64,000 bases of DNA from Selaginella moellendorffii. Lineage: Eukaryota; Streptophyta; Lycopodiopsida; Selaginellales; Selaginellaceae. Shown in pieces: positions 42,510 to 53,202 of the stretch. The position numbers were made by a program, and so were the translations under genes. Every line of letters begins with the position of its first letter. The first letter of the stretch is position 1. The stretch covers positions 4,442,691-4,506,690 of the forward strand of contig NW_003314261.1 of the NCBI RefSeq assembly GCF_000143415.4. Direction: 5' to 3'. The notes below the pieces were generated by a model. That model ran no database searches and was not told where the DNA came from. It saw only the letters and a program-made list of their open reading frames with translations.

Positions 42510-42890
42510 CTCCTTGGCAGTCTAAGTGATCATCAAGAGTAGCCTGTGAAAGGTAATCGCAGTGAAAAGAAAGCAAAGAAAGACAACGTTCTCAAAGTGT
42601 TTACCTCTTGAAAAGGCGCTCACAACGCTAATGCAGAGAGGACTACACGCACACGCACACGCGCACGCGCGCCAAGTTCTCTCCGTCGACGTCACCTGAC
42701 GGGTTTCATGTGAAAGACCGGTGGCCGTTGGCTACCAGGAGTGCTTTCCAAGATGGAATCACACAAAATCAACGGCAAAAGAGATTGAAACCGGGATACC
42801 ATCCGTTACGAAAAAACAAAACGAAAACTGGTAACTGAACAAAGAAGATAGAATAAACAAGAAGAAAAAAAAGGATAGGATACATACATT
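42510..42890. other. spacer between ANK-MAPKKK start and WD40 gene end
   Basis: Contains a CACACG/CGCGCA alternating stretch (42645-42670) just upstream of the kinase gene and no supported coding sequence. Confidence 0.5.
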
Positions 42891-45800
42891 CTATGTGGTT
42901 GACGATACCAGCCTGCATCTAATGATACCAGCAGCTCCACCGTAACACACCCAGCCAGCGCTGCTCTTGTTCGGGTTCCACTTGACCCTGTGAACTGCCA
43001 CAAGCTTTGAAGGCATCTCTTCCACCGTGTTTGGAGGTTGCACGGCTTTACCGCTGGTATCCAAGGCACTATCTAAAATCTCTTCCTTGCAAACCAACGC
43101 TCCTGCCTGTCCTGCTACTCCAGCCGGTGTTTGAGGTTCTTCCAAGTCCATTGGCCCGGGAAATCCTTCGGTTTCTTCCACGTTTACCACCGGACTGTCG
43201 GCACTGGGAGCGTTTTTTTTCCTGCCCCTCTTTCCCTTTTTCTTGTTTGGGCTGTCTGCCGTAGGTGGTAAAAGACCTGCAGCTATGCTGCTTGCTCTCA
43301 TTTCCTGGTTGACACTAACGGTAAATCCCCGTTTGGACCTCGGTGTGAAGCTCCATTCCGTGAGTGACCTTTTCATTTGAACGGGCCCCTGGAAATCCTG
43401 AGAAACTATGACTAATGCCTTCTTCTCCCTGTTCACTGCGAAGGCACCACATAGGTAGTGAGGTTCCCTGTAGCGTGTACCTCCTTTCTCTATTGCTTTT
43501 TCACTTAGCTGTAAGCAGACAAAGTAAATCTGTGTGTGAAATTTAGAAAAGAATAGCTACCTCAAAGTGAATAACCGATCCATCAGCACTGCAATATGCT
43601 ACAAAGCCTGCATATCTCAAAATAAGAAATATAAAAAACGTAACCATAAAACATACCTGTATTCCGGCACACTTGAATGTTCCAAATTGCAAAAGAGGAG
43701 CAGTAGTAAGATTGCACCCCTTGAGCTTGAGTCCCTGTGAAAGGCTTCCCTGTAACAGGTGTATCAGACAGAGCGTTGTTTAAACTGATGGTCCGCAGCG
43801 TCCCATCGTCCAAGGTCACCAAGATACATCTGAAAACTTTGCATGTTAGCATGCTTCTCAACAGTAGGAAAATACTACCTTGGCACTTCAAGCCAATCCA
43901 TGCATAAAATCTGTCCTCTAGACAGTCTCAGTTCCCACAACGGCCGAAAAGGATCCCTACAGAAATTAAAAAGAGCTCAAAACAAATCAAAGCGAGGAAA
44001 CATTACCTTAGATCCCAAAACTTCAAGTGACCGCTGTGGCCACCGGTCGCAACTATGTGTTCCCCCTCGATACCACTGTTCAAAAGCTTGTCAGATGAAT
44101 ATAAAAGCAGTAACAAATACCTGTTAGAAGGTGCCCACGCTATGGTACGCAAAGCAAAACTATCCGCTATGAAAAACAATAGAGGCCGAGTTTCTGCAAT
44201 CCCCTACTGTTAATAACATCCTAAATGTAGCAAAATACTCACCCTCGTTGGCGTTAGTAGGAGTGAATTTCCAGAGTGCAACCTGTAAACGGTGTAAGTA
44301 AAAAGACTAAAATCGCATGGCGAATTACCGTCCCGTCGTGGCAACCGGCGAGGAGCAAGTCATGTGGAGACGAGGTTGACCACTCAAGAGTCAGCGGAAT
44401 ACTGCAAAAAGATAAATCAGTGGCGTTTGTAGATTATCGTCACATCCACTTACAATACCTCTTTTGACCACCGCTTCTCAGCTCCGAGCATTTGAATACC
44501 GGCGCCATGGAAACGACCATAGGAACACCCTTGGAATCCAAAGTCTCAAATACCTTCGGCAATGGCACGTCAAACCTGAGATCACGCGTTAGAAAGTTTC
44601 GCAGATGAGATAGCCAACAAGCACTTACACTTGCAACGACCCGTCACCTAGTGCTAGCGCAAGAAAACCAAGGCGTAGAAATTCCCGATCTTGATAGTTG
44701 GCAACGGCATTCCTTCCTTCCGCTGGTTGCCACTTTGCATCCCACGTAACTCCACCTTCGTGTGCTATAGCTAGAGCCATCTTTGGAAGTTCCAGATCTC
44801 TTGACCGCCGTCCTGGTCGTTTTGTTCTGGCACTGTCTTTCATTCTGGAGAGTCCCTTGGGAGTTGCCCCCCTGCCACCTCTTCCCCTTCCACGCCTCCC
44901 TCTCCCTCTCCCTCTCCCTCTCCCTCTGCCCCTTCCACCGTCACCTTCGTAAACCACTTCCACATCCATTTCTTCCGTCTCCTCGAGTTGATGTTCTGGC
45001 TGCGCGTGAGCACCGACCGGATCGGCTTCTGTGCCATCGCTGTCTTGTGTTCCATCGTTAGAAAGTTCGTCGGCTTCCGCTGTGAAGCTGTAGGCCCAAA
45101 CCTGAACCAAGGCCTTTCCAGACAAAGGCTCACCGAGTTTGTGATATTCTGACAATGGCTGTCCAAACCTCCTGGGAGTCAATGATGCAGGGTGGGCTCC
45201 AACAGCCAAATACTGCAGAAAAACACTAAGGTAACGAAGTCCAACACAAATGAAAGGATCAGACCTCTTTCTCACAACCATCTTGCAAGATCTTCCAACC
45301 TGGCCGCTGCGGACACCAGTCTAAGCACCAGACAGAACCTCCGACGTGCGAAACAAACTCGTCAGTATTCTCGACGCCAGGCTTCTACACAACAGAACAA
45401 CAAATAAGTCCTTGCAAACTTGATCAAAAGAAGAAACATACTTTTGGAGTCAGCGCCGAAGCAAAGAGAGGAAGTTGAAACTCATCCGAGTTTGTGGCTC
45501 CATCTTCGGAGTTAAAATCAACCTTCGGCGAAAAACTGGCATACTTGCAATCGGATTGCCAAAACCTGGTGAAAAAAACACTTAGAACAACACTGAAACA
45601 TCGTAGCAAAGGAGAGAACGAGACTCACTCGGACACTTGAATTTCGGACGTCCATTGTCTCGCAACTTCCTCCAGTTCCTCCCTGATTTGCTTGAAAGAC
45701 TCGTCCTCCTCCGGATTCTCCAAGCCAGAGTCTCGCCTCCTCCTAGCACTCTTTCCCAAATTTCCCCACGCCCGCCCGCCCTGTGGCCTCTCTCGAGCCC

Positions 45801-46041
45801 CCTCCGCGGCCCTCTTTCCTCTTCCTCGCGATAAATCCTGGCTAAGCGCGCCTTCGATATTCCATCCGGAATCCGGCTCCGTCCTGTGAGCTACCAGCTG
45901 CATTGCGAGGCCTGGCGATTCCAGGGCCGCGGGGCTCGCCCCAGCTCCAGACGTGGTAGCGTAGATCGATCCGTCGGGCCTTACCGCCTCGATGTCGAGA
46001 GCATCCATCCCGGTGCTCTCGAAGGCGTGAATTTCCTCCAT
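42891..46041 (-). CDS. WD40 protein related to TFIIIC subunit GTF3C2
   Basis: About 12 short exons on the minus strand from ATG 46041 to the stop at 42891. The N-terminal exon is acidic/basic with an RGK/RRRR region. Then HVGGSVWCLDWCPQ and EYLAVGAHPASL open a WD40 propeller; later blades are VTWDAKWQPA, SPHDLLLAGCHDGTVALWKF, RTIAWAPSN, IVATGGHSGHLKFWDLRDPFRPLWEL, ILVTLDDGTLR and VAYCSADGSVIHF, ending VHRVKWNPN...GWVCYGGAAGIIRC. The pattern (GCHDGTVALW, GGHSGHLKFWDLRDPF) matches the plant homologues of GTF3C2, a DNA-binding subunit of the RNA polymerase III factor TFIIIC. An insert of ~25 residues of Arg-Gly repeats and a KKKGKRGRKKN basic patch are likely nucleic-acid-binding. Exact intron borders in the middle are not all verified. 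Confidence 0.8.
44888..44936 (-). repeat. hexanucleotide repeat encoding an Arg-Gly tract
   Basis: CTCCCT-type hexamers repeat about seven times and encode alternating Gly-Arg in the WD40/TFIIIC protein. The tract is in frame and likely length-variable between individuals. Confidence 0.8.
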
Positions 46042-46100
46042 CTCCAAAAACACCCTAACCCTAAATTTTAAAGGAATCTAGGGCTTTTCGTGGCCTGGCG
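46042..46100. promoter_or_regulatory. 59-bp bidirectional promoter between WD40/TFIIIC gene and UTP11
   Basis: Only 59 bases separate the two divergent start codons (46041 minus, 46101 plus). The gap contains CACCCTAACCCTAAA, a telo-box typical of ribosome-biogenesis promoters, and no TATA box. Transcription must start inside or within the neighbouring gene's leader. Confidence 0.75.
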
Positions 46101-47141
46101 ATGGCGTCGCTGAGAAATGCCGTGAGGCGCCGCGAGCACAAGGAGCGATCGCAGCCGTGAGTGAGCTCATTTCTCACAGGGATTTTCCGACCAAAACAAG
46201 TTCTTGCAGGAGCGAGCGAGCGCGATTTGGATTGCTCGAGAAGCACAAGGATTATGTGCTTCGCGCAAAGGATTTCCACAGGAAGGAGAAGACGATACAA
46301 GTAAGGAAGTTTCTTCTCGTTAGAGGTATGACAGGAATTTCTTCTCTACTGTATAACAGACATTGCAAGAGAAAGCCTTGACTAAAAATCCGGATGAGTT
46401 CTACCATCGAATGATCAGCACTAAAACCGTGAATGGAGTCCACAGGCCCAAGAGCTTGGCAAAGCAGTACACGCAAGAAGAGCTCCTACTCATGAAGACA
46501 CAGGATGTTAAATACATTCTATGCAAAGCACAGTCCGAACAGAAGGTAAAAACTAACCAAGCTCACTCTTCCAAGCCTCAAAATCTCTTTTTTGTGACTC
46601 CAGAAAGTGGATAGATTGCAAGCAGTGTTGCACGGCCTAGACAAAGCTCGAGAGAATCAACACTCTTATTTTGCTGAGAACGGGTAACGGTACTTTCTCT
46701 ATTGTTCGAGTGTGAGATCGATCTTTGGTTTTACAGCGACGAGGTGAATGAGATGCGAGGCAATCTAACAAACGGCGAAGCTCCTTCGAGCAGCAGCGAT
46801 TTACCTCTAGAAGTGAACAGGTAATCAATGATGTTCATCGCAAACAAAACCCCGTTTTGGACTGGAGATTGAGATTGCTTTCTTTACAGGGATCGTGAAG
46901 CTGCGTACAACGAGCTCGCTCAACGAAAGGAGCGATTGGAGAAGCTCAAGAGCATGGTGATAACAATGTCCATGCAAAAGGAAATCATGGTCCGATCTTT
47001 CCTTGCCATCAATACGATCTCGTGAAATCTTTTGGTGTTCCATCGCAGGGAAAGGGAAGGAAGAGGAAGATGAAGAGTGACGAACTCGTCACACCAAGCA
47101 GTATGCCCGTTTTTAAGTGGAGGAACGAGCGAAAAAAGTAA
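46101..47141 (+). CDS. UTP11: U3 snoRNA-associated protein 11 (SSU processome)
   Basis: Seven exons (46101-46156, 46210-46300, 46360-46545, 46604-46683, 46737-46820, 46890-46989, 47049-47141) sum to 230 codons, 229 residues. The start MASLRNAVRRREHKERSQP, then LLEKHKDYVLRAKDFHRKEKTIQ, KNPDEFYHRMISTKTVNGVH, LMKTQDVKYILCKAQSEQKK, and the end MPVFKWRNERKK are diagnostic of UTP11, a nucleolar component of the 90S pre-ribosome needed for 18S rRNA maturation. Length agrees with the family. Its telo-box promoter is shared with the TFIIIC-like gene, an apt pairing of Pol III transcription and rRNA processing. Confidence 0.95.
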
Positions 47142-47837
47142 CCAATTAACATACGACCAGCACTTAGGAGGTAAAGTTCATCACTCTTGTCTATCGAATC
47201 GCCATAGATTCGAGATTTTTTTTGTTGTCCAAATAGAAGAGCGCCATTCAATCCCGCCCCCTAGATTCCTGGAAAGATCAAGTATAACATTTGATTCTAT
47301 AGTGTCAATCGGAAGTCGCAATCAAGCCAAATCTTATCCAATCCCAGCTGCCCGCGTGGGCAAATCTCCCACATTGTTGTTCACAGCTAAGCCACGCGGC
47401 GCAAGGTGGCCATCCCTCGCCTTTCTCACGTGGCTTGTATAACCTGGGGTTCGCGGTTGCTTCCGGGGGGACACGCGTCACAAGCCCATGTCTCCTGGCC
47501 ATCGATGCGTGCCACGTCCCGTCAGAGATTGCCGAGCGGCGTGACATCTGGCGCATCGAGTGTCACAGTTGGGCGTTCCGCCGTGTCCGTACGAAGATCA
47601 AGTGACACGGATAACATCCACAGTGGAGAATCCCGGCAATCTATAAAAGACGATCGCGGCTGTTAGGGAGACCATTGTCCAAAAGCATTGGAAGGAATTC
47701 ACACTCGAGGCACACGCGATCGTATTCAATCACAGGGGAAGTAGTAGTCAATCGAATCGATTCATCCAGGTGCTCTGTTCTTGGGGGTCTTGATTTTGCT
47801 AGAGCTGTTCTAGATCCAGCATTGGGCGCGTTCTACA
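47142..47837. other. 3' flank of UTP11 and promoter of the ERF gene
   Basis: No gene supported. Contains CACGTGG near 47428, CGTGTCAC/GTGACACGG-like elements near 47582-47610 and the TATA box at 47642. Confidence 0.6.
47642..47648 (+). promoter_or_regulatory. TATA box of ERF gene
   Basis: TATAAAA lies 190 bases before the ERF start codon, giving a predicted leader of roughly 160 bases. Confidence 0.6.
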
Positions 47838-48500
47838 ATGGGCAGGATAGTGCGATCACCCATGGCAGCGGGGAAGAGATACAAGGGAGTTAGGATGAGG
47901 AGCTGGGGGAAATGGGTCACAGAGATCAGGGAGCCCAAGAAGCGATCGCGCATTTGGCTGGGATCATACGCCACAGCGGAGGTCGCCGCCAGGGCCTACG
48001 ACGCCGCGCTCATGTGTCTGCGTGGCCCCTCGGCCCAATTCAATTTCCCAGACGCTGTTCCAGCGGATCTTCCATACAATCCACAATGCTCCCCGGCGTT
48101 CGTCCAGAAGGCGGCGGCGGCGGCAGCGGCCCAAGCGGCGGCGGCGCTGGGATCCAGCAGCAGCTCCTCGGATCACGAGGAAGTCTCCAATTCCTCCTCG
48201 TCGGTCCCTTCCTTCGAGACGTGCTCGCCCTCCACCTCGTCCTGCGGGAACGTTTCCTCCTCTTTCTCCTCCGACGAGGAGGTGAGCAACGCAAAGGAGG
48301 AACAGGAAAGCGCGAAATTGGGGATCCAGCAGCAGGGGTCACTCGCATTCGACGATCTCAAGGCGATTCTCGAGTTCCCGGTGAATCTCTCGGAGCTGGA
48401 TGGAGCAATCTTCCAGGGATTGAACGAGGAGAGTGGATTGCTGCTCCAGGGGACTAACACCGGCGTTAATCTGGACGATGGGTTGTGGATTTGGCAGTAG
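47838..48500 (+). CDS. AP2/ERF transcription factor (DREB-type, ERF group II-like)
   Basis: 220 residues, intronless; ATG 47838, with a second in-frame ATG at 47862. The single AP2 domain is residues ~14-71: [41 protein letters not shown] and [11 protein letters not shown]. The KWVTEIREP...SRIWLGSY text and the LRGPSA-x-NFP end are typical of the DREB A-5/group II clade, which binds DRE/GCC-box DNA. Downstream are a poly-Ala stretch, Ser-rich tracts and an acidic C-terminus ending [10 protein letters not shown] that could serve for activation or co-factor binding. I see no clear EAR repressor motif. Stress-responsive regulation is expected from the family and from ABRE-like CACGT elements upstream. 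Confidence 0.9.
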   Translation: MGRIVRSPMAAGKRYKGVRMRSWGKWVTEIREPKKRSRIWLGSYATAEVAARAYDAALMCLRGPSAQFNFPDAVPADLPYNPQCSPAFVQKAAAAAAAQAAAALGSSSSSSDHEEVSNSSSSVPSFETCSPSTSSCGNVSSSFSSDEEVSNAKEEQESAKLGIQQQGSLAFDDLKAILEFPVNLSELDGAIFQGLNEESGLLLQGTNTGVNLDDGLWIWQ

Positions 48501-48935
48501 AGCACGTATCGATCGGTTTCTTCTTCGCTTTTGCATCTTCGTCTTTTTGATCGCGAGACAAATGTACATTTTAGATACGATTTAGTGTCCACCAATTTGT
48601 GGCGAATTATATAAACTTTCCTAAATTTCGGATTAGCACTAAGCTGTCAAACGGTCTAATGCGTTCCACGTGGGCGCCGCGCCGAGGGGACGGGTGGCGC
48701 TCTGTTGTGGCGAAATCTGGACCCTCGGTTTGCCAATTCTTACATCCTACTGTAGCCGCCGGATGTGATGATAGCTATGGCACCTTGAAAGGAAAATTTC
48801 TCTTCCTTGCAGGAAACACGGCGCGCGGTTGTGTGAATTTCTCGAATTCTGGGCATGCGCAGCTAAGGGGGATCGGAAGAATCGTCTCGTCTGTGCGTTC
48901 GTCTCCTCGGTTGATCGGCGCGATTGCTAATTGCT
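48501..48935. other. 3' flank of ERF and promoter of NF-YB
   Basis: No coding features supported. The open frame at 48599-48976 is not protein-like and overlaps the NF-YB start. Confidence 0.5.
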
Positions 48936-49400
48936 ATGGCGGATCGTCCGGGCAGCCCCGACAACAGCTCCGATGAATCGGGCGGAGGGGGCAATTTGAG
49001 CTCGCTGTCGCCGCGCGAGCAGGATCGCTTCCTCCCCATCGCCAATGTGAGCCGGATCATGAAGCGCGGGCTGCCCGGCAACGCCAAGATCTCCAAGGAC
49101 GCCAAGGAGACGGTCCAGGAGTGCGTGTCGGAGTTCATCAGCTTCGTCACGGGCGAGGCGTCGGACAAGTGCCAGCGCGAGAAGCGCAAGACGATCAATG
49201 GGGATGATCTGCTGTGGGCGATGAGCACGCTGGGATTCGAGGACTACGTGGAGCCGCTCAGGGTTTACCTCCACAAGTACCGCGAGCAGGAGGGCGAGAA
49301 GGCAATGCTGGCCAAGGCGGGCGAGCGCGAGGCTCACGCCGATCCGGCGCCACTGCCGCGAGCGATGATCATGTCTGGCTATGGATTCCACCACCGCTGA
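48936..49400 (+). CDS. NF-YB: nuclear transcription factor Y subunit B
   Basis: 154 residues, intronless, ATG 48936. The histone-fold core [64 protein letters not shown] and [21 protein letters not shown] is complete. It pairs with NF-YC, then NF-YA, to bind CCAAT boxes. At the position where LEC1-type subunits carry Asp, this protein has Lys (ISKDAKE), so it is the non-LEC1 class. Short acidic/Gly-rich N-terminus and brief tail are normal for NF-YB2/3-like members. Confidence 0.95.
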   Translation: MADRPGSPDNSSDESGGGGNLSSLSPREQDRFLPIANVSRIMKRGLPGNAKISKDAKETVQECVSEFISFVTGEASDKCQREKRKTINGDDLLWAMSTLGFEDYVEPLRVYLHKYREQEGEKAMLAKAGEREAHADPAPLPRAMIMSGYGFHHR

Positions 49401-49629
49401 TCAAAGACAAGCGATCGATGGGATTTCCAGTTCCTTTCTCCTTAGTAGTAGGAGAAATTGACACCACGCTGAGCTTGTAATCTCTTCCTAGAACTAACAG
49501 CAAATCCTTCCTTCCACTTCTTCCTCTTTGTCGATGTTCTCCCAGTCACTGTTGGGATGGTCAATCAAAATCCCTCCACTTTGGCCGATCGATCGAGCGG
49601 TGGTCACTGTAAAATGGGGCGTGCCAATT
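49401..49629. other. 3' flank of NF-YB
   Basis: No gene supported; the duplicated Kir-type block begins near 49630 (AAAGTGGAGAATCTGGTGAA, repeated at 51133). Confidence 0.5.
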
Positions 49630-50958
49630 CGAAAGTGGAGAATCTGGTGAATCATCAGCGTTGGAATCTTGTCCTTCTCTCCCCGTCTGTCATCCACGCG
49701 TCTCGTCCACAAGAGCGTTTTAGGTGAAACAGGAAGGGAAATAAAAGAAAATGTTCTCCACAGGATTAGGGTTCTTCACTCCCATCGCGAGGATCTATTG
49801 CGCCACAGGCGAGGCGCGCTACAAGACAATGGCGATGGCGTCACAGCAGCATCACTTTGGCGCCCAGCCATATTCACGAGGTATCAAAAGATTCTCTTCT
49901 TCGCATTGATGGCGCCAGCGACGATGCGCCTCTGGAGCAGGACCCAATCCGAGGCCTCTTGTTAAACACCATCCTGTTTCAATCCGAGCTCCCGGAGTTT
50001 GTTTCTAGCGGGAGCAACTGCGAAACGATGCCTTCGATTCTTGATGAAGCAGAACTTTTCGGGGTTCTTCACGGCCACTCCAGTGATGCTCAGCTTGATC
50101 TTCACGGTGCTCTACGTGCCGGCATTCGAGGACCTCTCTTTCGATGAGCAAGCTTTCCGCGAGTTAACGCCGCACGCAGTGTTCCAGATCTTCATGTTTA
50201 GCGTCTCGCTCTGTACGGGACTAGAACCCGAGGTCTCGCCCATCTCTCCGTACACTATGGTTTTCGCCAACGTCAATGCTCTCTTGGCACAGCTCTTGTT
50301 CGCCTTTCTCAGTGGCGCTGGTAAGACTGCTATTCCTTTTTTTTTTCTTTTCTCCTCTGATTACTTGCAGTGTTTTCACGAACCTCGCAACCATCGCGGC
50401 CGATATGATGCTCGTCGATGGCGATCATATCTCGAGAAAGATCAATCTTTCAGGTCAGTGAATTGTTTTGCTTGATTCTTCCACGAAAGAAATTTGATTG
50501 ACTTTGTCGGGCTGGCGAATTCTATCGCAGAGTGCTCATGGGACCACAACCGTGCGAACTGGTTGATCTCAAGGTTGAGCTCACCTTGAAATACACTTTG
50601 CTATCAAAGTCGGGGAAATACTTTTGGGGAATGGAACCTCTCAAGCTCGTAAGACGCTCCCGACAACCTTGAGCTTGAAGTGTTACTTACATTGATCTTT
50701 GTGCTGGTCAGGTTCGCAAGGGATACTTTTATCTCAAATATGGAATGCTTGTGAAGCATGTAATAGACGAGAAGAGCCCACTCTACCAGCGATCTCCGGA
50801 GATGCTGATCAAAGAAGACGCGATCATCTCCCTCGGAGTGGTAAGCTCGTGTTTGTTTACGCATCATCGCAATTCTAATTTCTGTTTCTTCTGGTCTCGA
50901 AAGGTTTCCTCCTCATTAACAAGAACACGAGCGTTTACATTGTCGATCAGACAATAGG
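49630..50958 (+). pseudogene. decayed tandem copy of the Kir-type channel gene
   Basis: Colinear with 51133-52639. Starting from the ATG at 49751 the frame soon breaks (indels around 49815-50020). The pore region is still open (FSVSLCTGLEPEVSPISPYT, 50190-50260) and introns keep their places, but a TGA (near 50404) interrupts the second exon where the intact copy has AAATGC, and the last exon has lost a block of ~80 bases covering PVFHVQEYCAREGHIVWD. The coding potential is gone, although the filter region remains identical. Confidence 0.85.
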
Positions 50959-51252
50959 TTTTGAGTGGAAAATTTTCTAGGATCGTGCGTCATCTTTTTC
51001 TTCGTTGGAGTCCCAGCCTCAATCAAACTGGAAGTTCTCACCGATTACAAGGTATCAGTAAGTTTGAATATCCTTACCAGCAAATTCCTAGAACTTTTAT
51101 CCCACCATCTCGATGGCCACTGCAGTTGGAAAGTGGAGAATCTGGTGAATCATCATCGATGGAATCTTCCCTCCCCTTCTCTCCTCCACGCGTCTCGTCC
51201 ACAAGAGCTTTTAGGCAGCGAGGATGGATGGACAGAAGAGAAATACGAGAAA

Positions 51253-52639
51253 ATGCTGTCCACAGGATTAGGGTTCTTCACTCCCATCGCGAGGATCCAT
51301 TGCGCCAGGGCGCCGCCGACGAGGCGCGCTAGGAGAAAATGGCGATGGCGTCACAAGATCGTCACTTTCGCGCCCAGCCAGATTCACGAGGTATCAAAAG
51401 ATTCTCCTCCTCGCATTGGCGATGGCGATGGCGATGGCGATGGCGCCGGCGACGATGCGCCTCTGGAGCTGGAGCTCACGCAATCCGAGCTCCCGGATAT
51501 TGTTTCTAGCGGGAGCTACCAGGTCTTGCAAGACGATGCCTCCATCGTCTCGGATTTCTACACATTCTTGGTGAAGCAGGACTTTTCGGGGTTCTTCACG
51601 GCCATGGTTGCGGCTCCAGTGATGCTCAGCTTGATCTTCACGGTGCTCTACGTGCCGGCATTCCGGGACCTCTCTTACGAGGATCACGCTTTCCGGGAGT
51701 TAACGCCGCTCGCGCTGTTCCAGATCTTCATGTTTAGCGTCTCGCTCTGTACGGGACTAGAACCCGAGGTCTCGCCCATCTCTCCGTACACAATGGTTCT
51801 CGCCAACGTCAATGCTCTCTTGGCACAGCTCTTGTTCGCCTTTCTCAGTGGCGCTGGTAAGACTACTATTTCCTTTTCTTCTTTCGTGACTCCTCTTGAT
51901 TACTTGCAGTGTTTTCGCGACTCTCGCAACCATCGCGGCCGATAAAATGCTCGTCGATGGCGATCATATCTCGAGAAAGATCAAACTCTTCACGATCTTT
52001 CAGGTGAGCGAGTGGTTTCGCTTGGTTCTTTTGCGAAAGATATGTCTGATTGGTTTTGTGGGTGGCGAATTCTAGCGCAGAGTGCTCATGGCTAGATTCG
52101 TTTTAACGGGACCGCAACCATGCGAACTGGTTGATGTGAAGGTTGAGCTGACCTTGAAATACACTGCTCTATCAAAGTCGGGGAAATACTTCCGAGGAAT
52201 GGAACCCCTCAAGCTAGTAAGAAATACCCGACAACATTGAGCTTCAAACCAGATATTTACATTGTTCTTTGCACTTTTCAGGTTCGAAAGGGATGTTTTT
52301 ATCTCAACTATGGAATGCTTGTGAGGCATGTAATAGACGAGAAGAGTCCACTCTACAATCGAACTCCGGAGATGCTGATCAAAGCAGACGCAGCCATCTC
52401 CCTTGGAGTGGTAAGCTTGTTTCTTTACGCATAAGCAATCCTAAGCATTCTGTTTTTGTTTTTCTCAGGTTGGTCTCGAAAGATCATCCATGCAACCGGT
52501 TTTCCACGTCCAGGAATACTGTGCACGCGAGGGACACATTGTCTGGGACGCGAAATTCAACGATATGATCCTCATTAACAAGAACAAGAGCGTACGCATA
52601 GTTGATCACTCTCGGCTAAGCTCGTGGACTAGACAATAG
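51253..52639 (+). CDS. inward-rectifier (Kir/KirBac-type) channel homologue with altered filter
   Basis: Exons 51253-51856, 51910-52003, 52081-52216, 52282-52410 and 52469-52639 join in phase to 377 residues. The start is set at ATG 51253; the frame is open upstream. Residues ~1-110 are a basic/acidic N-terminus with a Gly-Asp repeat. TM1 is AAPVMLSLIFTVLYVPAF, then a pore helix ALFQIFMFSVSL, a loop CTGLEPEVSPISPY, and TM2 MVLANVNALLAQLLFAFLSGA leading to VFSRLSQPSRPI, matching Kir VFARFSRP. The cytoplasmic immunoglobulin-like domain has LVRHVIDEKSPLYNRTPEML (Kir HxIDExSPLY), and EGHIVWDAKFNDMI...VDHSRL. The K+ filter T-I/V-G-Y-G is absent: the aligned residues are TGLEP. Conduction or ion choice therefore cannot be assumed. 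Confidence 0.85.
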
Positions 52640-52717
52640 ATTTTGCTACCGGGAAGTTCTCTGAGATAACTAGCATCTAAAGTTAGAGCCGAGAGGAAAA
52701 GTTTTCTATACCCGAGA

Positions 52718-53202
52718 TCACGCTGAGTCTTCCTCGTCATCACCACTGTCGTCAGCGATGAGCTCGCGTCTCTTGTTTCCTCGGTCGAACAGATGAAGCC
52801 ACCAGATCTTTTTCTTCCTTGGCTGCTCGAATTCCACACCTTCGAATTTCAGCTTGGAGTCAAAGTAGCGAGTGCCGTAAGCGCCGCCCAGCCCCCAGCC
52901 AAGTCCTACACCAACGCCGCAGCCTCCACCTAGGAAGATCAATAAAAAATCACTGATTCTCAGCGTGGAAGTTCCCGATCGTACCGATTCCAAGGCCGAG
53001 GGTTTGAATCGAAGCGCCTTGAATTGTCTAGTCAGAGGAAATCTGCGAAAACCGGCTCCATTCTTACCTCCAAATCCCCAGCCGATCCCAAAACCACATC
53101 CAATCCCAGCGCCTGGACGCACATTTCTCAGCTCCGGCGAAACTTTGCTCTAGAGCGCTTACCGAAACCAACGCCTACGCCGTTGAATGGAGTCACAACC
53201 AT
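52718..53202 (-). CDS. small glycine-rich protein, TGD5-like
   Basis: Four exons (53202-53163, 53112-53068, 53017-52985, 52929-52718) sum to 110 codons, 109 residues. The product begins MVVTPFNGVGVGFGAGIGCG and continues GFGIGWGFGG, a short IQTLGLGIGG linker and GGCGVGVGLGWGLGGAYGTRYFDSKLKFEG, with a charged, Lys/Glu/Asp-rich tail. The Gly/Phe/Trp glycine-zipper pattern and length fit TRIGALACTOSYLDIACYLGLYCEROL 5, the small chloroplast-envelope protein that helps move lipid precursors from ER to plastid. The C-terminal acidic tail (DDSGDDEEDSA) is longer than I would expect. Recognition is by pattern; other Gly-rich membrane proteins remain possible. Confidence 0.7.

Noticed and set aside
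49751-49910. Left Kir-type copy as a functional gene
   Set aside because: The N-terminal frame is broken, exon 2 has an in-frame TGA and the last exon lacks an internal block.
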